NCBI GenBank assembly: GCA_028345575.1 | Contig: JAOMDR010000004.1 | Coordinates: forward strand, 1 to 63,818 | Length of the DNA: 63,818 nucleotides | DNA from: Candidatus Nitrosopelagicus sp. | GTDB taxonomy: Archaea; Thermoproteota; Nitrososphaeria; Nitrososphaerales; Nitrosopumilaceae | Direction: 5' to 3' | In this document: in pieces, positions 59,234-63,818 of the stretch | Layout of the letters: every line of letters begins with the position of its first letter | How positions within the stretch are numbered: the first letter of the stretch is position 1 | Position numbers and translations under genes: made by a program | The notes under the pieces: generated by a model | The model's database searches: none | Told to the model about the DNA's origin: nothing | Seen by the model: the letters and a program-made list of their open reading frames with translations, nothing else

Positions 59234-60154
59234 CTATATTTTTAAAAATGAATTACTTGGTACCTCTAAATCTGTAAATATTTCTGGATGCAAAATTTTC
59301 GCTAAAATCTCAATACCACTTACTACTCTAATGCTTGGTTTGCTAAAAAATGAATTTGCATCAACTGCAAAAACTTTCTTTTCTTTAACAGCTCTCAACT
59401 GATTCCATTTTGAATCGCTTCTAAGATATTTTTCATACTCTGAAATTGTTCTTTTAACATCAAAACCACATGGCATCAAGATTAACACATCTGGATCTGC
59501 CTTTACAATTTCTTCAATTTCCATTTTTCTTGAATGTTCACCAGTTTTCGTTATCATGTTAATACCTCCTGAGTATTCAATCATTTCTGGCACCCAATGC
59601 CCTGATGTAAAAAATGGTTTCACCCATTCTATTCCTAAAACTTTAGGTTTGTTTGAAATTTGCATATCTTTAATTTTATTTATTCGTGAATTAAGTGAAT
59701 TAACAATTTCCGCACCTCTTTGCACTTCATCAATTTTTTCTGCAATATCTTTCACACATTTTAAAATACCTTGTACATCATGAGGGTTCATTGAATAAAT
59801 TTCTGGTTTCTCATCCAGAATTTCAATTGCATTTTTTACTTGATTGGTGTATGCTGAACAAACCTCACAAATTTCTTGTGAAATAATTAGATCCGGTCTT
59901 GCATTAGATACGTTTTTCGTTATTAATTTGTAAATATCTTCTCCTTTCTCTGAAAGACTACAAATTTTCTCATCAATTTCTTGACTTGACATATTTTCTG
60001 GTTCAAAAACACTCTCTATCACTTTAGGTTTGTTTGAAGCATCACTTGGAAAATTACACTCATGAGTTACACCAAATAATTTTTCTTGTGCTCCTAATTC
60101 ATAAATCAACTCTGTTGCACTAGGTAAAAATGAAATAATTCTTTTATTTTTCAT
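59234..60154 (-). CDS. Periplasmic-binding-protein-like protein of the BtuF type
   Basis: 306 residues. ISFLPSATELIYELGAQEKLFGVTHECNFP at the start, PDLIISQEICEVCSAY near 90, LGIEWVKPFFTSGHWVPEMIEYSGG near 170 and VKADPDVLILMPCGFD near 210: the class III binding-protein fold of cobalamin transporters (BtuF). Unlike BtuF it shows no signal peptide or lipoprotein Cys, so it may be cytosolic or leave by an atypical route. No permease or ATPase is adjacent. Confidence 0.85.
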   Translation of the reverse strand: MKNKRIISFLPSATELIYELGAQEKLFGVTHECNFPSDASNKPKVIESVFEPENMSSQEIDEKICSLSEKGEDIYKLITKNVSNARPDLIISQEICEVCSAYTNQVKNAIEILDEKPEIYSMNPHDVQGILKCVKDIAEKIDEVQRGAEIVNSLNSRINKIKDMQISNKPKVLGIEWVKPFFTSGHWVPEMIEYSGGINMITKTGEHSRKMEIEEIVKADPDVLILMPCGFDVKRTISEYEKYLRSDSKWNQLRAVKEKKVFAVDANSFFSKPSIRVVSGIEILAKILHPEIFTDLEVPSNSFLKI

Positions 60155-60212
60155 TTGAAATTCTTGTATTCTTTGTTCTCTTTAACTTTGTGTCAATTTT
60201 TTACTAGATGAA

Positions 60213-60222
60213 TTATTTATTA
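60213..60222 (+). promoter_or_regulatory. TATA box for nreA
   Basis: TTATTTATTA ends 23 nt before the GTG at 60245, supporting GTG as the start. Confidence 0.5.
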
Positions 60223-60244
60223 TTCCTAACCTTCTAGAAAATAT

Positions 60245-61402
60245 GTGTCTAGAACAGGTTCTGATATTAGAAAAGGTATTGAACAAAACTGGCATGAATA
60301 TCTTTCAAAGTATGCAAATCTTTTCTCTTCTAATGAAATACAGGGTTCTAGCCCCCCTTCAGTTTTTGTAGGCTCGTATGGATACCCCAAAGTTGGTATT
60401 GGGCCAATGTTACCTCCAATCCACGGAGATACTGCGCTTTTAGATTCACCTGAAAGATGGCTTGGAAAAAGTCTTGAAGAAATTGTCAATTATCGATTAA
60501 ATCTTGTACGTGGAATACAAAAAACAGGAATTGAAGAGACCAGTGGTCGTTTCGTCGAAAGTCTTCATGAATTAGCAATGTCATCAGGCTCTATTGATTC
60601 TGAAATAGAGTTCCTGAAAAAACCTACTCCAATTCCATCTCTTGATGGCCAAAATGCACCATTTGGCCCTCTCGGTGAAATAAAGACTGCAAAATTTTCA
60701 CCAAATTCTTCTATCAAACCAATAGAAAATGCATACTATGACACTGATCTAAAAGCTGAAGATGCAGTGATGAAACTTTATAATTCTGGAATTGAAATAT
60801 CAAAAATTCAAAAATGTTTCAGTATTGGAATGTTTGGTAAAAACCGAAAACTAGTTCCAACAAAATGGAGTATCACTGCAACAGATCAAATAATATCTAA
60901 TGATTTAATGCATAACATACTTGATTTTGATATAATTGATACATATGGTGTCTTTAATTTTGATCATCTTGGAAATTTATTTTCAGTAATATTATTCCCT
61001 CATAGATGGGTTTTTGAAATGCAAGAAGCATGGCATGATAAAAATTCAATAGGATTTGGAAATGATTATGAAAATGCAAAAGGAATTGATCATACTCCGT
61101 CTATTGCAGGCGCATATTTTGCAGGTAAATTGGCAGTAACCGAGTACCTACAAAAAATCAAAAGACAATCAGGCGTTATAATATTTAGAGAAATTCAACC
61201 TGAATATGCTGTACCTGTTGGTGTTTGGCAGGTTCGTGAAGGGGTGAGGGAAGCAATGAAAAAAACTCCTCAAGAAACAAATTCATTAAATGAAGCAATC
61301 AGTCTTGCAACAAAACGAATGAGTATTAGTAAAAATGAATGGCTTGCTCATGGAAATATGCTCAAACTTGTAGCTCAAACAAATCTATCTGATTTTTTCT
61401 AA
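60245..61402 (+). CDS. nreA: Archaeal DNA repair protein NreA
   Basis: 385 residues from GTG. VFVGSYGYPKVGIGPMLPP near 42-60, DSPERWLGKSLEEIVNYR, then YYDTDLKAEDAVMKLYNSGIE and KLVPTKWSITATDQI, with LFPHRWVFEMQEAWHD-type blocks later: the Nre (DUF650/651) family. The very C-terminus is QTNLSDFF, which fits the PCNA-interacting PIP box Q-x-x-L-x-x-F-F. Nre proteins function in DNA repair in haloarchaea. Confidence 0.93.
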   Translation: MSRTGSDIRKGIEQNWHEYLSKYANLFSSNEIQGSSPPSVFVGSYGYPKVGIGPMLPPIHGDTALLDSPERWLGKSLEEIVNYRLNLVRGIQKTGIEETSGRFVESLHELAMSSGSIDSEIEFLKKPTPIPSLDGQNAPFGPLGEIKTAKFSPNSSIKPIENAYYDTDLKAEDAVMKLYNSGIEISKIQKCFSIGMFGKNRKLVPTKWSITATDQIISNDLMHNILDFDIIDTYGVFNFDHLGNLFSVILFPHRWVFEMQEAWHDKNSIGFGNDYENAKGIDHTPSIAGAYFAGKLAVTEYLQKIKRQSGVIIFREIQPEYAVPVGVWQVREGVREAMKKTPQETNSLNEAISLATKRMSISKNEWLAHGNMLKLVAQTNLSDFF

Positions 61403-61410
61403 TATTTGCA

Positions 61411-61419
61411 TATTTATTG
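61411..61419 (+). promoter_or_regulatory. TATA box that decides the archaeosortase start
   Basis: TATTTATTG ends 22-23 nt before the ATG at 61441. The in-frame TTG at 61417 overlaps the box and is excluded. Confidence 0.5.
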
Positions 61420-61440
61420 AGAGACTTCAAACGACACTCA

Positions 61441-62379
61441 ATGGAAAACAAAAGTGTGTTTATAGCAATTCTTCTTGTTTTATCTCCAATCCTATTCACA
61501 ATGGCGATATATCCTGATAGCTTTAGTCTTAGCTGGAATCAAGGTAGAGGTGGATTTCTTTTTGCAGCCGCATTCATCGCAGCAGAATTAATTGGATTAA
61601 AATTTGTAATTCCAAGGAAGCGTTTCTTTTACTGCATTCCGTTAATTGCACTTACAATAACATATTTCGTATCTCTACAATTTGGCGTTAGAGATTACAT
61701 AATGAGTTTAGTCGATGTTTTTGGTGTCTTAGAATATTCTTGGGAATGGTTATTTGATTTCACAGTAATGGCAATTTTTGTCACTGCATCCCTTGCAATT
61801 CTATTTGGAAGAAAATGGATTAGAATAGGACCTGCTGGCCCAATATTTTTAGCTGGCAATGCAATTATTTTGGCATTAGATTCTTTCTTTCCTTATGATA
61901 CCCTTGGACCATTACAATACATTGTACCGTATTTTGTGCAAGCCAATGTCTGGGTAATTACTGTACTTGATCTTGGCGTTGCAACTGCACGTGACAATCT
62001 GATGTTCCTTAATGGTGACTTTGGTCCATTTGCATTACAAGTCTTCTGGCCATCTGCAGGAGTCCATAGTATAATCATCTATTCACTAGTAATGATGGCA
62101 TTTCTCATAAAAATGAGAATTCCTCGAAATCGTAAAATTATATATTTTGTTTTAGGTATTCTTGGAACTATTTTTGTAAATATGATCCGAATATTTTCAT
62201 TATCTGTTTACGCACTAAAAGTAACTACTGATCCTGAAGCTTGGGAAGAATTTCATTCTGTAGCTGGAGAAATAATGTTCCTTCCTTGGTTATTCATATT
62301 CTTATTGGTTGTTACTGCAGTTGAAACAAAAAGACTCAAAAAATTAGAATCTGAAGACACCTCTAAAAATAATTTGTAA
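61441..62379 (+). CDS. Exosortase/archaeosortase family protein with Ser in place of the catalytic Cys
   Basis: 312 residues, about eight to nine transmembrane helices. In exosortases and archaeosortases the active site is Cys-x-Gly in one loop, Arg in the next and His in a third. The matching positions here are FWPSAGVHS (Ser205), VNMIRIFS (Arg250) and EEFHSVAGEIMF (His272). Ser replaces Cys while Arg and His are kept. It would cut and reattach substrates with a PEF-type C-terminal signal. A candidate substrate is encoded at 54288-55052. Confidence 0.85.
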   Translation: MENKSVFIAILLVLSPILFTMAIYPDSFSLSWNQGRGGFLFAAAFIAAELIGLKFVIPRKRFFYCIPLIALTITYFVSLQFGVRDYIMSLVDVFGVLEYSWEWLFDFTVMAIFVTASLAILFGRKWIRIGPAGPIFLAGNAIILALDSFFPYDTLGPLQYIVPYFVQANVWVITVLDLGVATARDNLMFLNGDFGPFALQVFWPSAGVHSIIIYSLVMMAFLIKMRIPRNRKIIYFVLGILGTIFVNMIRIFSLSVYALKVTTDPEAWEEFHSVAGEIMFLPWLFIFLLVVTAVETKRLKKLESEDTSKNNL

Positions 62380-63454
62380 TGCTACTTTGACCTTCAACGT
62401 CTGAAAATTCTGAAATTCTAACTCCAACTCTTCTAACTAGCATAACTTGTTCAACTAATGCTTCTTCTAATAATTGGTTTGTAACTTTTTTCAGTTCATC
62501 TTCATTACTTACTGAATTTTTTAGCATTCTTGATTTAGTTTTTGTTGATAGATCTTCATTTACAAATTGAATTCCAATTGAGCGATACATCTTATTATTC
62601 TCAATTGCTATTCTGTTCAATTGCACACATAACTCCATTACGTTTTCTTGTAAAAATTCGAATTCTTTGGAATTTTTCTTTAAAGTGACAATTTTACTGA
62701 ACTGAATTGTTGGGGATCTCTCTTTGACTATTTCTGCGTCTATACCTTTTGCAGAATTAAAAATATATCCTCCAGTTTTTCTTCCAAACACTTTGTTCAA
62801 ATCAAAAATACTAATTCTTCTTAATTCTTCTATTGTATGGACATTCATCTGTGTGAATACATCTTCTGTTTTTTTACCTATTCCTGGAATTTCTCTAATC
62901 TTAAGTGGTGACAAAAACTCCTCAACCTGTTCTGGTTTTACTGTTGTTAATCCATCAGGTTTTTTATAATCCGAAGCAATTTTTGACAATAATTTATTTG
63001 GTGTAATCCCAACAGAACATGTGAGTTTTAGGCTATTTCTTATTTCATTTTTTAATTGTTGTGCTAAATGCTCAGCATTATGAAAATCTGTTTCAGTTTT
63101 TTTTGTAACGTCTAGATATGCTTCATCTTTACCTACATACTCAAATACATCTGCATACTTTTCAATTATTTCCATTCCTTTTGATGACATGTCAGAATAA
63201 TAATCAAAATCGGCTGGCAAAAAAACTGCATCTTCTTCTTTTAATTTATTTTTTGCAAGCATGATGGGTATTCCAGATTTTACTCCAAATTTTCTTGCAT
63301 TATAATTTGCAGTAGCTATGGCACCACTATCTCCTCCTCTATCTGAAAATATACAAACTGCAACACATTTTCCTTTTATTTTGGAATCTCTGATTTCTTC
63401 ACACTGTGCATAAAAATAGTCAAAATCAACATGAAATACAATCCGCTTTTCCAT
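62363..63454 (-). CDS. dinB: DNA polymerase IV (Y-family, DinB)
   Basis: 363 residues. FHVDFDYFYAQCEEI at the N-terminus and YVGKDEAYLDVT near 102 hold the catalytic acidic residues (the usual SIDEAYLD reads GKDEAYLD here). The thumb HhH is IPGIGKKTEDVFTQM; the little-finger domain follows. The C-terminus ends QSSITNYF, a PIP box for PCNA. It copies past lesions with low fidelity. Its stop overlaps the 3' end of the sortase gene by 17 nt. Confidence 0.96.
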   Translation of the reverse strand: MEKRIVFHVDFDYFYAQCEEIRDSKIKGKCVAVCIFSDRGGDSGAIATANYNARKFGVKSGIPIMLAKNKLKEEDAVFLPADFDYYSDMSSKGMEIIEKYADVFEYVGKDEAYLDVTKKTETDFHNAEHLAQQLKNEIRNSLKLTCSVGITPNKLLSKIASDYKKPDGLTTVKPEQVEEFLSPLKIREIPGIGKKTEDVFTQMNVHTIEELRRISIFDLNKVFGRKTGGYIFNSAKGIDAEIVKERSPTIQFSKIVTLKKNSKEFEFLQENVMELCVQLNRIAIENNKMYRSIGIQFVNEDLSTKTKSRMLKNSVSNEDELKKVTNQLLEEALVEQVMLVRRVGVRISEFSDVEGQSSITNYF

Positions 63455-63525
63455 AATGTGTTTTAAAATTCAATTCTTATTACAATTACGTAATTTTATA
63501 TCTGAATCTGAACTAGCTTTCATTA

Positions 63526-63774
63526 ATGGATTCGGCAATTGAAGTAAATGATGATGGTGTTAAGGTAAATCCTGAAATCATGGAAAATGAAAAATTCTAT
63601 CATTGTATTTTCAAGGATAAAGTAATTCTAGTCTTTAAGGATCATCAGGAATTTTTGAATTGTTTTGAAATTGAAGAAAAGGAGATAGTAGATAAAATCA
63701 AATCTTCAAAAGACGATGATGTGCATTCTATTCTTGAATCTTACATTGAAAAACAGAAGCTTAAAAAACAATAA
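63526..63774 (+). CDS. Uncharacterised 82-aa protein
   Basis: Acidic small protein: AIEVNDDGVKVNPEIMENEKFYHCIFKDKVILVFKDHQEFLNCFEIEEKEIVDKI, then a helical charged C-terminus. No family recognised. A TATA-like ATTTTATATC (63492-63501) ends 25 nt before the ATG. Divergent from dinB with a 71-nt gap. Confidence 0.68.
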   Translation: MDSAIEVNDDGVKVNPEIMENEKFYHCIFKDKVILVFKDHQEFLNCFEIEEKEIVDKIKSSKDDDVHSILESYIEKQKLKKQ

Positions 63775-63792
63775 ACTTGTCTTACTGTATTA

Positions 63793-63818
63793 ATGAGTTC
63801 AAATTCTGATGCGTCTGA
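63793..63818 (+). other. Possible start of a gene cut by the window end
   Basis: ATG AGT TCA AAT TCT GAT GCG TCT runs open to the last base. Only eight codons are visible, so it is no more than a possible truncated gene. Confidence 0.2.

Overview
This window comes from a low-GC (roughly one third GC by eye) ammonia-oxidising type archaeon of the Nitrososphaerota (Thaumarchaeota), most like Nitrosopumilus or Nitrosarchaeum. The evidence is Cdc48, aEF1B, Rpo7, Spt4, Pth2 and NreA alongside the archaeal (ADH) shikimate route, siroheme-dependent heme synthesis, membrane-anchored cupredoxins, and several short genes of a kind I associate with this phylum. Organism assignment is inference from gene content. 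I see no rRNA, CRISPR, IS element, integrase or phage gene; this is a dense chromosomal core region.

Layout. 1-2.3 kb: OB-fold protein, intron-containing tRNA-Leu(CAA), a mini zinc finger, a VTT-like membrane protein and an HD hydrolase. 2.3-6.3 kb: tetrapyrrole cluster (hemB, fused siroheme decarboxylase, siroheme synthase, hemA). 6.3-7.4 kb: GNAT plus sugar nucleotidyltransferase. 7.5-10.2 kb: divergent thiD-thiN and thiC around one symmetric TATA box. 10.1-21.1 kb: almost all of the archaeal aromatic pathway on the minus strand (ADH synthase, DHQ synthase II, aroD, aroE, GHMP shikimate kinase, aroA, aroC, chorismate mutase, aminotransferase, tyrA), interrupted by two plus-strand genes (aspartate dehydrogenase and a secreted WW-repeat protein). 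21.2-23.7 kb: convergent mqnC and ubiD, likely menaquinone synthesis. 24.5-27.6 kb: an unusual family of four Lys/Ala/Pro-rich proteins sharing modules and a C-terminal tail, with a flavodoxin between them. 27.6-33.4 kb: peroxiredoxin, aquaporin, tRNA-Arg(GCG), nadA and nadC, Spt4-Rpo7, Mrp ATPase and dephospho-CoA kinase. 33.5-38.7 kb: zincin, H+-pyrophosphatase, JAMM protease, cupredoxin. 38.8-43.8 kb: ctaB, and a geranylgeranyl reductase/Zn-finger/aEF1B/Cdc48/wHTH operon. 43.9-57.5 kb: pth2, a secreted propeller, truD, msrA, a second cupredoxin, alcohol dehydrogenase, DUF255 thioredoxin-fold protein, several uncharacterised short genes, DEAD-box helicase. 57.7-63.8 kb: DsbA-like pair, binding protein, NreA, an archaeosortase whose catalytic Cys is Ser, and DNA polymerase IV.

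How the genes work together. Heme, quinone (mqnC/ubiD, geranylgeranyl reductase) and heme O (ctaB) genes, with the cupredoxins, point to a membrane respiratory chain. nadX, nadA and nadC together give the whole aspartate-to-NaMN route. Many genes look leaderless: a TATA box ends 22-26 nt before the start codon. I used this to choose several TTG or GTG starts and to support small genes. The most notable observations are an apparent frameshift that splits a chorismate mutase-aminotransferase fusion, the modular four-gene family with a conserved hairpin over the stop codon, the serine-type archaeosortase with a possible PEF-type substrate, and divergent promoters that appear to share a single TATA box.
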